64,000 bases of DNA from Pseudomonas baetica (GTDB lineage: Bacteria > Pseudomonadota > Gammaproteobacteria > Pseudomonadales > Pseudomonadaceae), in NCBI RefSeq assembly GCF_019733355.1, contig NZ_JAIHLQ010000040.1:1-64000 (forward strand), read 5' to 3'. Positions 37,421-47,928 of this stretch are shown here, in pieces (the stretch's first letter is position 1; every line of letters starts with the position of its first letter). Below the pieces are notes generated by a model. That model was not told the DNA's origin. It saw only the letters and a program-made list of their open reading frames with translations, and made no database searches. A program made the position numbers and the translations under genes.

Positions 37421-38179
37421 TCAGGCCTGTGCGTCTGCTTCTGCGATTTGGGTCCACAGCGCCGGGCCACCAGCCGACTTGGCGATGATCTCCAGTCGTA
37501 CCTGATGTGCCGCCAGTTCATCTTCCGTAGCGCGAATGATCCGCGCGGGCTGACGATCGGCCGGCAGCCGACGGATTTCTGTGGCGGAGTTGTCCGCGCC
37601 ATCACCCGTACCATTACCGTCGGAAGCATTGCCGGCCAGCGACAGGCTGGTCTGGCCACCGGTCATGGTCAGGTAAACGTCGGCGAGAATCTCCGAGTCG
37701 AGCAAGGCGCCGTGCAGTTCACGGCCGGAGTTGTCGACGCCATAACGTTTGCACAACGCATCGAGGCTGTTGCGCTGCCCCGGGTGACGCTCCCGGGCCA
37801 TCATCAGGGTATCGAGGATCGAACAATGCTGCGTGATGTCGGCACGATCCTGCTGACCCATCAAGGCAAATTCGTTGTTGATGAAGCCAACGTCGAACGC
37901 CGCGTTATGGATGATCAGCTGTGCGCCTTTAATGAACTCGAAGAACTCGTCGGCGACTTCGGCAAAGCGCGGCTTACCCACCAGGAATTCGTTAGTGATG
38001 CCGTGGACGCCGATGGCGCCTTCATCACTCTCGCGATCCGGTTGCAGGTAAACGTGGAAGTGCCGGCCCGTCAGGCGCCGACCGATCAGTTCGACACAAC
38101 CGATTTCGATAATCCGGTGACCATCGGTCACCGGCATGCCGGTGGTTTCGGTATCGAGTACAACGGATCTGGTGGCCAT
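37421..38179 (-). CDS. dnaQ: DNA polymerase III epsilon subunit
   Basis: A 252-residue 3'-5' proofreading exonuclease of the replicase. The DEDDh motifs are visible: LDTETTGM near residue 8, the GHRIIEIG block, FIKGAQLIIHNAAFDVGFIN, and HGALLDSEILADVYL. The C-terminal tail binds the alpha subunit. It follows rnhA by 90 bp in the same direction, a gene pair conserved across gamma-proteobacteria. Confidence 0.96.
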   Translation of the reverse strand: MATRSVVLDTETTGMPVTDGHRIIEIGCVELIGRRLTGRHFHVYLQPDRESDEGAIGVHGITNEFLVGKPRFAEVADEFFEFIKGAQLIIHNAAFDVGFINNEFALMGQQDRADITQHCSILDTLMMARERHPGQRNSLDALCKRYGVDNSGRELHGALLDSEILADVYLTMTGGQTSLSLAGNASDGNGTGDGADNSATEIRRLPADRQPARIIRATEDELAAHQVRLEIIAKSAGGPALWTQIAEADAQA

Positions 38180-38269
38180 CAGTGTTCAGCTCTCAACGGG
38201 GGCAATCGTGCAAAAGCGGCGATGTTAACACGCTCACCAAGGGGTTTGAGGTACACCGTTTCGGTGGAA

Positions 38270-38731
38270 TCAGGTCTGCTTGTACCCACGCACTTCGTCT
38301 ACACCACGGTTGGCCAACTGGTCAGCCCGTTCGTTGCCGTGATGACCGATGTGCCCGCGCACCCACTTCCAGGTGACCTTGTGGCGATTGACTTGTTCAT
38401 CCAGCTCTTTCCACAGATCGGCGTTCTTCACCGGCTCTTTCGCAGCGGTTTTCCAGCCGCGCTTCTTCCAGTTGGCCATCCACTCGTTGATGCCCTTCAT
38501 CACGTATTGCGAGTCGGTCACCAGCAGCACTTCGCACGGGCGCTTCAATGCTTCGAGGCCACGGATGGCGCCAAGCAGCTCCATGCGGTTGTTGGTGGTA
38601 TTGGCTTCGCCACCCCACAGTTCCTTTTCGACGCCCTTGCATACCAGTAACGCGCCCCAGCCGCCCGGTCCGGGGTTGCCCTTACAGGCGCCGTCAGTGA
38701 AAAGTTCTACGCTATCGACGCTTTCGCTCAT
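38270..38731 (-). CDS. rnhA: Ribonuclease HI
   Basis: A 153-residue enzyme that cuts the RNA strand of RNA:DNA hybrids. The motif [19 protein letters not shown] at the N-terminus gives the first Asp; [13 protein letters not shown] carries the Glu, and [12 protein letters not shown] the next Asp. [14 protein letters not shown] provides the His and last Asp. The gene is intact and of usual length. It lies between the methyltransferase gene and dnaQ, all leftward. Confidence 0.97.
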   Translation of the reverse strand: MSESVDSVELFTDGACKGNPGPGGWGALLVCKGVEKELWGGEANTTNNRMELLGAIRGLEALKRPCEVLLVTDSQYVMKGINEWMANWKKRGWKTAAKEPVKNADLWKELDEQVNRHKVTWKWVRGHIGHHGNERADQLANRGVDEVRGYKQT

Positions 38732-38825
38732 GCCAATCTATCCAGAAAAAAATGCGTGGCCCCACCCATCGCGGATCGATGATGGCCGCGGCCGGAGCGA
38801 GTCCGGCCACTTAGAAAAAGAAGGT

Positions 38826-39584
38826 TTACGGTTCGATACGGCGACGATTGACCTTGGCCATCGGCAGCGGAATCAGCTTGCCCATCGGTTCGCGACGTTG
38901 CTGACGCACTGGCCGCAGACCGACCACAATCTTGCGCGCCACCAATAAGTAGAAGCCGCCGCCCGACAGCTGCCAGTCACCGGCCTTGCGTTCCCAACCC
39001 GCCAGACGGGCCTGCCACTTGGGCGACGCGAGCGGCGGACGATAGCACCCGAAGCGGCGTTTCTCCAGCGCAAAACCGAGCAGATTGAGCCAGTCGGCAA
39101 CCCGTGAGGGCGAGATGCAGCGAGCCTGGCGCAAGGCGTCATGGGCGAATACGTGACGCAAACCCCAAGAGCTCCAGGGATTGATGCCGATGATCAGCAG
39201 GTGCCCGCCGGGGCGCACGCTGCTCGCCGCCTCACGCAACAGGCCGTGGGGCGACAGGCAGAAATCCAGACCATGCTGCATCACCACCACGTCGGCGGCA
39301 TGCTCGCTCAGCGGCCAGGCTTGTTCTTCGCAGACGATTTCGACACCGGGCAATGGCGCCCCAAGGCGGACGTTGCGCTGCACCTGTGGTGCCGAAGGCG
39401 GATTTTCGGCGGACGGGCCGTAATGCACCAGGTAGCCCCCAAAAAAGCGACCCAACTCGTCTTCGAGCATGCGCCGCTCTTCATCCAGCAGAAATTGCCC
39501 GATCGGGCCCGACAGCCATTCACGGGCGGCGCTGATCAACGCCAGCCAGTCCGGATCAGCCTGAGCGAACGCTTTATCGGTCAT
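38826..39584 (-). CDS. Class I SAM-dependent methyltransferase
   Basis: A 252-residue protein of the PA1814 type. The usual glycine-rich SAM loop is not obvious. The later methyltransferase blocks are: the acidic strand and ADVVVMQHGLDFCLSPHGLL, followed by REAASSVRPGGHLLIIGIN. A basic C-terminus (KVNRRRIEP) ends the protein. ATG at 39584 follows GGAG by six bases. It is divergent from gloB and upstream of rnhA. The substrate is unknown. Confidence 0.8.
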   Translation of the reverse strand: MTDKAFAQADPDWLALISAAREWLSGPIGQFLLDEERRMLEDELGRFFGGYLVHYGPSAENPPSAPQVQRNVRLGAPLPGVEIVCEEQAWPLSEHAADVVVMQHGLDFCLSPHGLLREAASSVRPGGHLLIIGINPWSSWGLRHVFAHDALRQARCISPSRVADWLNLLGFALEKRRFGCYRPPLASPKWQARLAGWERKAGDWQLSGGGFYLLVARKIVVGLRPVRQQRREPMGKLIPLPMAKVNRRRIEP

Positions 39585-39650
39585 GTCATTCTCCAACGCG
39601 CCAGGAACTACTAAGATGCGCCAATGTTTTCCGCTTGGCGAATTCCGACG

Positions 39651-40418
39651 ATGATACAGATCAGTGCCCTGCCCGCCTTCACCGACAACTACATCTGGTT
39701 GTTACAGGATCACCGTACCCAGCGCTGCGCCGTGGTCGACCCGGGCGATGCCGCGCCGGTTCAAGCGTGGCTTGCTGCCCATCCGGGCTGGGTGTTGAGC
39801 GACATTCTGATCACCCACCATCACCACGACCACGTCGGCGGCGTCGAGCGCTTGAAGCAGGCCAGCGGCGCAACCGTTTACGGCCCCGCCAGCGAAAACA
39901 TTCCAGCGCGTGACGTGGCGCTCAATGACAACGACACAGTCAACGTGCTCGGCTGGGACTTCGATGTCTACGCGGTGCCCGGTCACACACTGGGACACAT
40001 TGCCTATTACCACCACGGTTTGCTGTTCTGCGGCGACACCCTGTTCGCCGCTGGTTGCGGCCGGTTGTTCGAGGGCACGCCGGAGCAGATGCACCACTCG
40101 CTGAGCCGCCTCGCCGCTTTACCGGAAGATACGCTGGTCTATTGCACCCATGAATACACCCTGAGCAATCTCAAGTTTGCCGCAGCGGTTGAACCGAGCA
40201 ACCCGGACATCGCCGCTCGTCTGGAAAAAGTCATTCAGCAACGGCAGAACAACGTCATGACCCTGCCTTCGACCCTGTCCCTTGAAAAGCTCACGAATCC
40301 TTTTTTGCGCACCAGCGAAAGATTGGTTACACAAAAAGTGGACGAACGGGAAGGTGCTCAAAACCGGGCCCCGAGCGAGGTTTTTGCGGCACTGCGAGCT
40401 TGGAAAGATAAGTTCTAA
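39651..40418 (+). CDS. gloB: Hydroxyacylglutathione hydrolase (glyoxalase II)
   Basis: A 255-residue metallo-beta-lactamase-fold enzyme that hydrolyses S-lactoylglutathione to lactate and glutathione, ending methylglyoxal detoxification. The binuclear metal motif [10 protein letters not shown] starts at residue 55. [23 protein letters not shown] and the substrate site [14 protein letters not shown] follow. [10 protein letters not shown] is the normal N-terminus. It is divergent from the methyltransferase gene with a short shared promoter region. Confidence 0.95.
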   Translation: MIQISALPAFTDNYIWLLQDHRTQRCAVVDPGDAAPVQAWLAAHPGWVLSDILITHHHHDHVGGVERLKQASGATVYGPASENIPARDVALNDNDTVNVLGWDFDVYAVPGHTLGHIAYYHHGLLFCGDTLFAAGCGRLFEGTPEQMHHSLSRLAALPEDTLVYCTHEYTLSNLKFAAAVEPSNPDIAARLEKVIQQRQNNVMTLPSTLSLEKLTNPFLRTSERLVTQKVDEREGAQNRAPSEVFAALRAWKDKF

Positions 40419-40452
40419 GCAGCTCACCGCTTGGTACAAAAATTCTGAAAGG

Positions 40453-40481
40453 TTGACCTCAGGGGGTGCGCTTTCTAGAAT
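40453..40481 (+). promoter_or_regulatory. Sigma-70 promoter of mltD
   Basis: TTGACC and TAGAAT are separated by 17 bp and lie 37 bp before the mltD ATG, a near-ideal housekeeping promoter. Confidence 0.75.
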
Positions 40482-40517
40482 CGCCCGACATTTTTGCCCG
40501 GAACTTACTTCCAGCCA

Positions 40518-41981
40518 ATGTCGTCATCAATACGTAAGTCCGTCAATTCAGACGCATTGACCCGCTTGGCGCAAGCCATCGCGGTGGCTGTGTCCGCCAC
40601 GCTGGCGGGCTGCTCCAGCCATGCTCCGCAGACTGAAGCGACCCATACGCCGAACATCGCTGCGCGAGCCAAACAGAAGCCGATCTGGCTGACCGAAAAG
40701 GCCAGCCCTCAGGCGCCTCAGGATGTCTGGGAGCGCATGCGCGAAGGCTTCCAGCTGCAGGATGGCCTGGGCGTGAACCCCCGCATCGAGCAGCAGCGCC
40801 TGTGGTTCGCCAGCAATCCCTCCTTCCTCGAAAATGCCGGCGAACGCGGCAGCCTCTACATTCACTACATCGTCGAACGCCTCGAAGAACGCAACATGCC
40901 GCTGGAACTGGCCTTGCTGCCAGTGATCGAGAGCGCGTACAACCCAATGGCCTACTCTCGGTCCAATGCGGTGGGCCTCTGGCAATTCATCCCCTCCACC
41001 GGGCGTTACTTCAACCTGCGTCAAACCCGCTTCTACGATGGCCGTCGAGACATCACCGCCTCGACCACGGCGGCGCTGGATTATCTGACCCGCCTGCACG
41101 ACATGTTCAACGGTGACTGGTTGTTGGCCCTCGCGGCCTACAACGCCGGTGAAGGCACGGTCAGCCGCGCCATCGAGCGCAACGAGAAACTCGGCCTGCC
41201 AACGGATTACTGGAACCTGCCACTGCCGGCGGAAACCCAGGCGTACGTGCCGAAACTGCTCGCACTGTCGCAAGTGGTGCTGGCGCCGGAAGCCTACGGT
41301 GTGAACCTCAATCCGATCGCCAACGAACCCTATTTCCAGGTCGTCGAAATCAACCACCGCATGGACCTGTCCAAGGTCGCTGCCGTTGCCAACATCGACG
41401 AAGACGAACTGTTCCAGCTCAACCCGGCCTTCAAGCAGCGCACCACCATCGACGGCCCTCAGCATCTGCTGGTGCCGACGTCCAAGGCGCAACTGCTGAC
41501 CGCCAGCCTGCAGACCATGCGACCTGAAGAGCTGATGAGTCCTCGTTCGTTGAAGCCGGTATTCGACGGTGCCGACCCTGGCGAAGTGGCCCAACTCAAG
41601 CGCGCCTATCGCGTGAAGCGTGGAGACAACCTCGGCTCCATCGCCAAGGCCAACAAGGTCCAAGTGAAGGACCTGCAACGCTGGAACAAACTGACCGGCC
41701 ATAACCTCAAGATCGGCCAGACCCTGGTCATGCGGGACACCACCAAGCGCAGCCCTTCGCGCAGCAGCGGCCGGGTCAATACCGTTGTCGCCGCCAACAG
41801 CAAGACCAAAGGCAAAAACGCCAGCAAGCAGCAGACTCAGTACAAGGTCAAGCAAGGCGACTCGCTGTACATGGTGGCCAAGCGTTTCAACGTTGAGATG
41901 CAGCACCTCAAGCGCTGGAATCCGGGCACTGGCAAGGCGTTGAAGCCTGGGCAGATGCTCACGGTTTATCAGCCGCATTGA
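40518..41981 (+). CDS. mltD: Membrane-bound lytic murein transglycosylase D
   Basis: A 487-residue lipoprotein that cleaves peptidoglycan glycan strands to 1,6-anhydromuramic ends. The lipobox is TLAGC with Cys32. The SLT domain holds the catalytic Glu138 in LLPVIESAYNP, with AVGLWQFIPSTG and ALAAYNAGEG. Two LysM repeats near the C-terminus (about residues 365-410 and 440-485) bind peptidoglycan. The start MSSSIRKS is the first with a fitting export signal. The gene ends at a long perfect inverted repeat. Confidence 0.95.
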   Translation: MSSSIRKSVNSDALTRLAQAIAVAVSATLAGCSSHAPQTEATHTPNIAARAKQKPIWLTEKASPQAPQDVWERMREGFQLQDGLGVNPRIEQQRLWFASNPSFLENAGERGSLYIHYIVERLEERNMPLELALLPVIESAYNPMAYSRSNAVGLWQFIPSTGRYFNLRQTRFYDGRRDITASTTAALDYLTRLHDMFNGDWLLALAAYNAGEGTVSRAIERNEKLGLPTDYWNLPLPAETQAYVPKLLALSQVVLAPEAYGVNLNPIANEPYFQVVEINHRMDLSKVAAVANIDEDELFQLNPAFKQRTTIDGPQHLLVPTSKAQLLTASLQTMRPEELMSPRSLKPVFDGADPGEVAQLKRAYRVKRGDNLGSIAKANKVQVKDLQRWNKLTGHNLKIGQTLVMRDTTKRSPSRSSGRVNTVVAANSKTKGKNASKQQTQYKVKQGDSLYMVAKRFNVEMQHLKRWNPGTGKALKPGQMLTVYQPH

Positions 41982-41991
41982 TTTGAAATCA

Positions 41992-42062
41992 AAAGATCGC
42001 AGCCTTCGTCAGCGCCTGCATTGACCCCGACAGGCGCTGACGAAGGCTGCGATCTTTTTTTT
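41992..42062 (+). terminator. Long perfect inverted-repeat terminator
   Basis: Arms of 28 bp (41992-42019 and 42032-42059) pair without mismatch around a 12-nt loop and are followed by T's. The core GATCGCAGCCTTCG is a motif I recognise as recurrent between pseudomonad genes. Confidence 0.9.
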
Positions 42063-42157
42063 GCATTAACACAGCATTAAGCCGCTATCTTTTTCCTGTC
42101 CATACAAGCTGTTACTGTACGGCCCACAAAGCCCCAGCCGCCTGGATCGGATCTGAC

Positions 42158-43990
42158 TTGAAGCGTCCCCTCCTCCTGCTCCTGATCAGCCTGGCCTTGA
42201 GCTCACCCGCAAGCGCGACGATTACCGAAAGTCACGGTTATGCGCAATTCGGCACGCTCAAGTACCCGGCCAGATTTACCCACTTCGACTGGGTCAACCC
42301 GCAAGCGCCCAAGGGCGGTACGTTGCGGGTGATGGCGTTCGGCACCTTCGATACGGTCAATCCGTACACCTTCAAAGGCACCAGCCCGGTCACTACCGCG
42401 AATTTTCTCCAATACGGCATCAACGAGCTGAATGAGCCGTTGATGGTCGGTACCGGCCAATACTCGCCCTCCGGTGATGAGCCGGCGTCCAGCTATGGAC
42501 TGATCGCACAATCGGTGGAGTACAGCGAAGATCGCAGCTGGGTGGTATTCAATCTGCGCCCGCAAGCGCGTTTCCACGACGGTACGCCAATCACCGCCTA
42601 CGACGTGGCTTTCTCCTATCGTTTGTTGCTCAAAGAAGGCCACCCGTTGTATCGCACGGCCCTTCAGGAAGTGTTGCGGGTCGACATCCTCAACTCGCAG
42701 CGCATTCGTTTCGTGCTCAAACGCTCCGGCAACCCGCTATTGATTTTGCGCCTCGGTGAATTACCGGTGCTGCCGCAACATTACTGGAAAGACCGCGACT
42801 TCAAGGCCACCACCTTCGAGCCACCACTGGGCAGCGGCCCCTATCGCATCACCTCGGTGACGCCGGGTCGGCAGTTGATTTTCGAGCGGTTCAAGGATTA
42901 CTGGGGCAAGGATCTGGCGGTCAATCGCGGCAAATACAACTTCGATCGCATGGAAGTCGAGTTCTATCGCGACAGCGACGTTGCGTTCGAGGCGTTCAAG
43001 GCCGGTGAATTCGACATCTACATCGAGCATCAGGCGAAGAACTGGGCCAACGGCTACAACTTCCCAGCAGTACGCCGCGGCGACGTGATCAAAGCACAGA
43101 TCCCGCATCAGATCCCGACCCAGAGTCAGGGCCTGTTCATGAACACCCGGCGCGCAACGTTCGCCGACGTCAAAACCCGCGAAGCCCTGGGCCTGATGTT
43201 CGACTTCGAGTGGACCAACCGTGCCTTGTTCAGCGACGCTTATAAGCGCACGGCCAGTTACTACCCCAACAGCGAATTCACCGCCAGCGGCCTGCCGATC
43301 GGGCATGAATGGCTGATGCTCAAGCCCTACAGGGATCAACTGCCGGCCAAACTGTTCACCGCGCCGTTCACGCTGCCGCAGACCGACGGGCGTGGCATCC
43401 CTCGGGAAACCATGCGCAAAGCCTTGGCACTGCTCGCCGAGGCCGGCTGGAAGCTCAACGGCCAGCGCCTGCAGAACGCCGCCGGGCAGCCTCTGAGCTT
43501 CGAGCTGTTGCTGGTTAACCCGAATCTGGAACGCATCCTCCAGCCGTACATCGAAAACCTCAACAGCATCGGCATCGACGCCCGCCTGCGCACCGTCGAT
43601 CGCGCCCAATACAAACAACGTCTGGATCAGTTCGACTTCGACATGATCCTGATGACGCTCAACCAGACCCTCAGCCCGGGCCTTGAGCAATGGCAGTATT
43701 TCCACTCGAGTCAGGCCGGGGTCAAGGGCAGCAAGAATTACGCGGGCATCGCTAACCCGGTGATCGATCACCTGCTTGAACAATTACTCGCCGCGCGCAC
43801 TCGCGATGAACAAATCGCCGCCGGCAAGGCACTCGACCGTGTGCTGCTGTGGCAGCACTACAGCATTCCCAACTGGTACCTCAATTATCACCGTTTGGCC
43901 TACCGTAGCCGGTTGGCCTTCGTCACCACGCCGCCCTACACCCTGGGCCTGAGCGCGTGGTGGCTGAAGTCTTCGGAGAAAGATCAATGA
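42158..43990 (+). CDS. nppA1: ABC transporter substrate-binding protein 1 (YejA/NppA1-like)
   Basis: A 610-residue periplasmic solute-binding protein of family 5, with a signal peptide (residues 1 to about 20, ending SPASA). The blocks FDWVNPQAPKGGTLRV and LPVLPQHYWK, then LGSGPYRI, are typical of the YejA group. It is the first gene of a five-gene importer equivalent to P. aeruginosa nppA1A2BCD (PA1811-PA1807), which takes up peptidyl nucleoside antibiotics; enteric YejABEF imports microcin C. The stop overlaps the next start by ATGA. Gene symbols here rest on synteny and similarity, not on a direct test. Confidence 0.85.
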   Translation: MKRPLLLLLISLALSSPASATITESHGYAQFGTLKYPARFTHFDWVNPQAPKGGTLRVMAFGTFDTVNPYTFKGTSPVTTANFLQYGINELNEPLMVGTGQYSPSGDEPASSYGLIAQSVEYSEDRSWVVFNLRPQARFHDGTPITAYDVAFSYRLLLKEGHPLYRTALQEVLRVDILNSQRIRFVLKRSGNPLLILRLGELPVLPQHYWKDRDFKATTFEPPLGSGPYRITSVTPGRQLIFERFKDYWGKDLAVNRGKYNFDRMEVEFYRDSDVAFEAFKAGEFDIYIEHQAKNWANGYNFPAVRRGDVIKAQIPHQIPTQSQGLFMNTRRATFADVKTREALGLMFDFEWTNRALFSDAYKRTASYYPNSEFTASGLPIGHEWLMLKPYRDQLPAKLFTAPFTLPQTDGRGIPRETMRKALALLAEAGWKLNGQRLQNAAGQPLSFELLLVNPNLERILQPYIENLNSIGIDARLRTVDRAQYKQRLDQFDFDMILMTLNQTLSPGLEQWQYFHSSQAGVKGSKNYAGIANPVIDHLLEQLLAARTRDEQIAAGKALDRVLLWQHYSIPNWYLNYHRLAYRSRLAFVTTPPYTLGLSAWWLKSSEKDQ

Positions 43991-45828
43991 AACCTATCCG
44001 CGCCCTGATCGTGCAGGCCAGCGGCTTGTTGTTTGCCGGGCTGGCCTGCGCCGCCCCGCAACACGCACTGACCCTGTACAACGAGCCGCCAAAATACCCG
44101 GCCAATTTCAAGCATTTCGACTACGTGAACCCCGACGCGCCCAAGGGCGGGGTCTTCCGTCAGGCCGGCTTCGGCAGCTTCGATAGCCTCAACCCGTTCA
44201 TCAGCAAAGGTGTGCCAGCCGATGACATCGGTCAGATCTACGACACCCTGACCAAGCACAGCCTCGACGAGCCCTTCACCGAGTACGGGCTGATCGCCGG
44301 CAAAATCGAAAAGGCTCCGGACAACAGTTGGGTGCGTTTCTACCTGCGCCCCGAAGCACACTTCAGTGATGGCCACCCGGTGCGCGCCGACGACGTGGTG
44401 TTCAGTTTCCAGACCTTGACCAAGGAAGGTTCACCGCTGTTTCGCGGTTACTACAAGGACGTTGCCGAAGTCATAGCCGAAGACCCGCTCAAAGTCCTGT
44501 TCAAGTTCAAGGACACCAACAACCGTGAGTTGCCGTTGATCCTTGGTCAGTTGCCAGTGCTGCCGAAACACTGGTGGGCCGGTCGCGACTTCACCAAGGG
44601 CAATCTGGAAATCCCGCTGGGCAGCGGCCCCTACAAAGTGGCCGAAGTGAACGCTGGCCGTTCCGTGCGTTACGAACGGGACAAGAATTACTGGGGCAAG
44701 GATCTGCCAGTCAATCGCGGGTTCTACAACTTCGACACGATGACCACCGACTACTACCGCGACAATACCGTCGCACTGCAAGCGTTGAAGGCTGGCCAGT
44801 TCGATTACTGGCTGGAAATGACCGCGAAGAATTGGGCCAACGCCTACAACGTCCCCGCCGTCATCGAAGGCCGGTTGATCAAAGAGCAGATCCCCAACGG
44901 CAACCCGACCGGCATGCAAGGCTTCGTCTACAACCTGCGTCGTCCGGTATTCCAGGATATACGGGTACGTCGGGCATTGAGCCTTTTGCTCGATTTCGAA
45001 TGGACCAACAAGCAATTGTTCAACAGCGCCTACGTGCGCACACGCAGTTATTTCGAGAACTCGGAAATGGCCGCCACCGGCCTGCCCGACGCCGAAGAAC
45101 GGGCGATTCTTGATCCATTCCGTAGCAAGCTGCCTGCCCAGGTGTTCAGCGAAGCCTTCGAAAACCCCAAGACTGACGCCAGCGGCATGATTCGCGCTCA
45201 GCAACGCGAGGCCTATCAACTGCTGCAAGAAGCGGGCTGGAAGGTTGTGGACGACAAAATGGTCGATTCCACCGGAAAACCGGTGGTGATCGAGTTTCTG
45301 CTGGCCCAGACCGAATTCGAACGGGTGCTGCTGCCGTTCAAGCGTAATCTCGCCGACCTGGGCATTGATCTGGTGATCCGTCGCGTCGACGTTTCGCAGT
45401 ACATCACCCGTGTGCGGTCGCGCGACTTCGACATGATCGTCGGCAGCTTCCCACAGTCCAATTCTCCAGGTAACGAACAGCGCGAATTCTGGATGAGCGC
45501 CGCCGCCGACCGGCCCAGCAGCCGCAATACCATGGGTTTGAAGGATCCGATCGTCGATCAACTGGTCGAGAGCCTGATCAATGCCGATTCGCGCAAAAGC
45601 CTGGTCGCTCATGCCCGTGCGCTGGATCGCGTGTTGCAATGGGGCTACTACGTGATCCCCAACTGGCACATCAAGACCTGGCGCGTGGCGTACTGGAACC
45701 ACATCGGTCACCCGAAAGTTTCCCCCAAGTACGACATCGGCATTAATACCTGGTGGGTCAAGCCTGAAACGAAGCCAGCCGTAGAAATCGAAACCCAACT
45801 GCAAGCCGACCCTGCGGGCACGGAGTAA
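43987..45828 (+). CDS. nppA2: ABC transporter substrate-binding protein 2 (YejA/NppA2-like)
   Basis: A 613-residue paralogue of the preceding gene, with its own signal peptide (ending LACAAPQ). It shares the blocks [24 protein letters not shown] and LGSGPYKV. Two tandem binding proteins probably serve one membrane complex with different substrate ranges. ATG at 43987 overlaps the previous stop (ATGA). The next gene starts four bases after its stop, so the five genes form one transcript. Confidence 0.87.
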   Translation: MKPIRALIVQASGLLFAGLACAAPQHALTLYNEPPKYPANFKHFDYVNPDAPKGGVFRQAGFGSFDSLNPFISKGVPADDIGQIYDTLTKHSLDEPFTEYGLIAGKIEKAPDNSWVRFYLRPEAHFSDGHPVRADDVVFSFQTLTKEGSPLFRGYYKDVAEVIAEDPLKVLFKFKDTNNRELPLILGQLPVLPKHWWAGRDFTKGNLEIPLGSGPYKVAEVNAGRSVRYERDKNYWGKDLPVNRGFYNFDTMTTDYYRDNTVALQALKAGQFDYWLEMTAKNWANAYNVPAVIEGRLIKEQIPNGNPTGMQGFVYNLRRPVFQDIRVRRALSLLLDFEWTNKQLFNSAYVRTRSYFENSEMAATGLPDAEERAILDPFRSKLPAQVFSEAFENPKTDASGMIRAQQREAYQLLQEAGWKVVDDKMVDSTGKPVVIEFLLAQTEFERVLLPFKRNLADLGIDLVIRRVDVSQYITRVRSRDFDMIVGSFPQSNSPGNEQREFWMSAAADRPSSRNTMGLKDPIVDQLVESLINADSRKSLVAHARALDRVLQWGYYVIPNWHIKTWRVAYWNHIGHPKVSPKYDIGINTWWVKPETKPAVEIETQLQADPAGTE

Positions 45829-45832
45829 TCAG

Positions 45833-46906
45833 ATGCTGGCGTATATTTTTCGGCGACTGCTGCTGATCATTCCAACCCTGTTCGGCATTTTGCTGATCAA
45901 CTTCGTGATCATCCAGGCCGCGCCCGGAGGGCCGGTGGAACAAATGATCGCCAAGCTCGAAGGCTTCGAAGGCGCCACCAGCCGCATTGCCGGCGGTGGC
46001 GCCGAAGTGTCGGTGGCCGGTTCCTCCTATCGCGGCGCGCAAGGCCTGGACCCGGCGCTGATCAAGGAAATCGAGCACATGTACGGGTTCGACAAATCGG
46101 CCCCGGAACGCCTGTGGATCATGGTCAAGAACTACGCGTCGCTGGACTTCGGCGACAGCTTTTTCCGCGATGCCAAGGTCATCGACCTGATCAAGGAAAA
46201 GATGCCGGTGTCGATCTCCCTGGGGCTGTGGAGCACGTTGATCATGTACCTGGTGTCGATCCCGCTGGGGATCGCCAAAGCCACGCGACACGGCAACCAT
46301 TTCGACGTCTGGACCAGTTCGGCAATCATCGTCGGCTACGCGATCCCGGCGTTCCTCTTTGCGATTCTGTTGATCGTGGTGTTTGCTGGCGGCAGTTATC
46401 TGGACTGGTTTCCACTCAGGGGGCTGACCTCGAACAACTTTGACGAACTGACGCTGGGCGGCAAAATCCTTGATTATTTCTGGCATTTGGCATTGCCGGT
46501 GACCGCGCTGGTCATCGGTAACTTCGCGACCATGACCCTGCTGACCAAAAACAGCTTCCTGGACGAGATCAACAAGCAATACGTGGTCACCGCCAAGGCC
46601 AAGGGGCTGACCCGCCATCGTGTGCTTTACGGCCATGTGTTCCGTAACGCCATGCTGCTGGTGATTGCCGGTTTCCCGTCGGCGTTCATCGGCATCTTCT
46701 TTACCGGCTCGTTGCTGGTGGAAGTGATTTTTTCCCTCGACGGCCTGGGCCTGATGAGTTTTGAAGCAGCGATCAACCGCGATTACCCGGTGGTGTTCGG
46801 CACCCTGTTCATCTTCACCCTGCTGGGGCTGGTGGTGAAACTGATCGGCGACCTCACCTACACCCTGGTCGATCCGCGCATCGACTTCGAAAGCCGGGAG
46901 CATTGA
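45833..46906 (+). CDS. nppB: ABC transporter permease (YejB/NppB)
   Basis: A 357-residue inner-membrane permease with six transmembrane segments. The N-terminal part matches [20 protein letters not shown] of dipeptide permeases, and the EAA loop is in [20 protein letters not shown]. An insertion after the first helix, about residues 35-100, is typical of YejB. It pairs with the product of the next gene to form the channel. Confidence 0.92.
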   Translation: MLAYIFRRLLLIIPTLFGILLINFVIIQAAPGGPVEQMIAKLEGFEGATSRIAGGGAEVSVAGSSYRGAQGLDPALIKEIEHMYGFDKSAPERLWIMVKNYASLDFGDSFFRDAKVIDLIKEKMPVSISLGLWSTLIMYLVSIPLGIAKATRHGNHFDVWTSSAIIVGYAIPAFLFAILLIVVFAGGSYLDWFPLRGLTSNNFDELTLGGKILDYFWHLALPVTALVIGNFATMTLLTKNSFLDEINKQYVVTAKAKGLTRHRVLYGHVFRNAMLLVIAGFPSAFIGIFFTGSLLVEVIFSLDGLGLMSFEAAINRDYPVVFGTLFIFTLLGLVVKLIGDLTYTLVDPRIDFESREH

Positions 46907-46907
46907 G

Positions 46908-47927
46908 ATGAACCTGTCCCCTCTCAACCGCCGCCGCTTCGAATTGTTCAAGGCCAACAAACGTGGCTGGTGGTCGCTGTGGCTGTTTCTGATCCTGTTC
47001 GGGCTCAGCCTGGGCGCCGAGCTGATCGCCAACGACAAACCGCTGGTGGTGCATTACGACAACAATTGGTATTTCCCGGCAATCAAGCGCTATCCGGAAA
47101 CCACCTTCGGCGGCGAATTTCCGCTGGAAGCCAACTACAAAAGCCCATACATCCGCAAACTGCTCGAAGCCAAAGAGGCGTGGGTGCTGTGGGCGCCGAT
47201 TCCGTACAGTTATCAAAGCATCAACTACGACCTGAAAGTCCCGGCACCGGCCCCGCCGTCGGCAGATAACCTGCTGGGCACTGACGATCAGGGTCGCGAT
47301 GTGCTGGCGCGGGTGATTTACGGCTTCCGTATCTCGGTGCTGTTTGCCCTGACGCTCACCGTGTTCAGCTCGATCATCGGCGTACTTGCCGGTGCCCTGC
47401 AGGGCTTCTATGGCGGCTGGGTCGATCTGGCCGGCCAGCGTTTCCTGGAGATATGGTCGGGTTTGCCGGTGCTGTATTTGCTGATCATTCTCGCCAGCTT
47501 CGTCCAGCCCAATTTCTGGTGGCTGCTGGGGATCATGCTGCTGTTTTCGTGGATGAGCCTGGTCGACGTGGTACGCGCCGAGTTCCTCCGTGGCCGCAAC
47601 CTCGAATACGTGCGCGCAGCCAGGGCACTGGGCATGCAGAACGGCGCGATCATGTTCCGCCACATCCTGCCCAACGCCATGGTCTCGACCATGACTTTCA
47701 TGCCGTTCATCCTCACCGGCGCCATCGGCACCCTTACCGCGCTGGACTTCCTCGGTTTCGGCTTACCGGCCGGCAGTCCGTCGCTGGGTGAACTGGTCGC
47801 CCAAGGCAAATCAAACCTGCAAGCGCCATGGCTGGGCATCAGTGCCTTTGCCGTGTTGGCGCTGATGTTGAGTTTGCTGGTGTTTATCGGCGAGTCCGCT
47901 CGCGATGCCTTCGACCCGAGGAAGTGA
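46908..47927 (+). CDS. nppC: ABC transporter permease (YejE/NppC)
   Basis: A 339-residue permease with the extended N-terminus of YejE (LNRRRFELFKANKRGWWSLW). The loop LLGTDDQGRDVLARVIYG and the EAA motif in RAARALGMQNGAIMFRHILP are typical. It forms the second half of the channel. Two bases separate it from the previous gene, and two from the ATPase gene. Confidence 0.92.
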   Translation: MNLSPLNRRRFELFKANKRGWWSLWLFLILFGLSLGAELIANDKPLVVHYDNNWYFPAIKRYPETTFGGEFPLEANYKSPYIRKLLEAKEAWVLWAPIPYSYQSINYDLKVPAPAPPSADNLLGTDDQGRDVLARVIYGFRISVLFALTLTVFSSIIGVLAGALQGFYGGWVDLAGQRFLEIWSGLPVLYLLIILASFVQPNFWWLLGIMLLFSWMSLVDVVRAEFLRGRNLEYVRAARALGMQNGAIMFRHILPNAMVSTMTFMPFILTGAIGTLTALDFLGFGLPAGSPSLGELVAQGKSNLQAPWLGISAFAVLALMLSLLVFIGESARDAFDPRK

Positions 47928-47928
47928 A

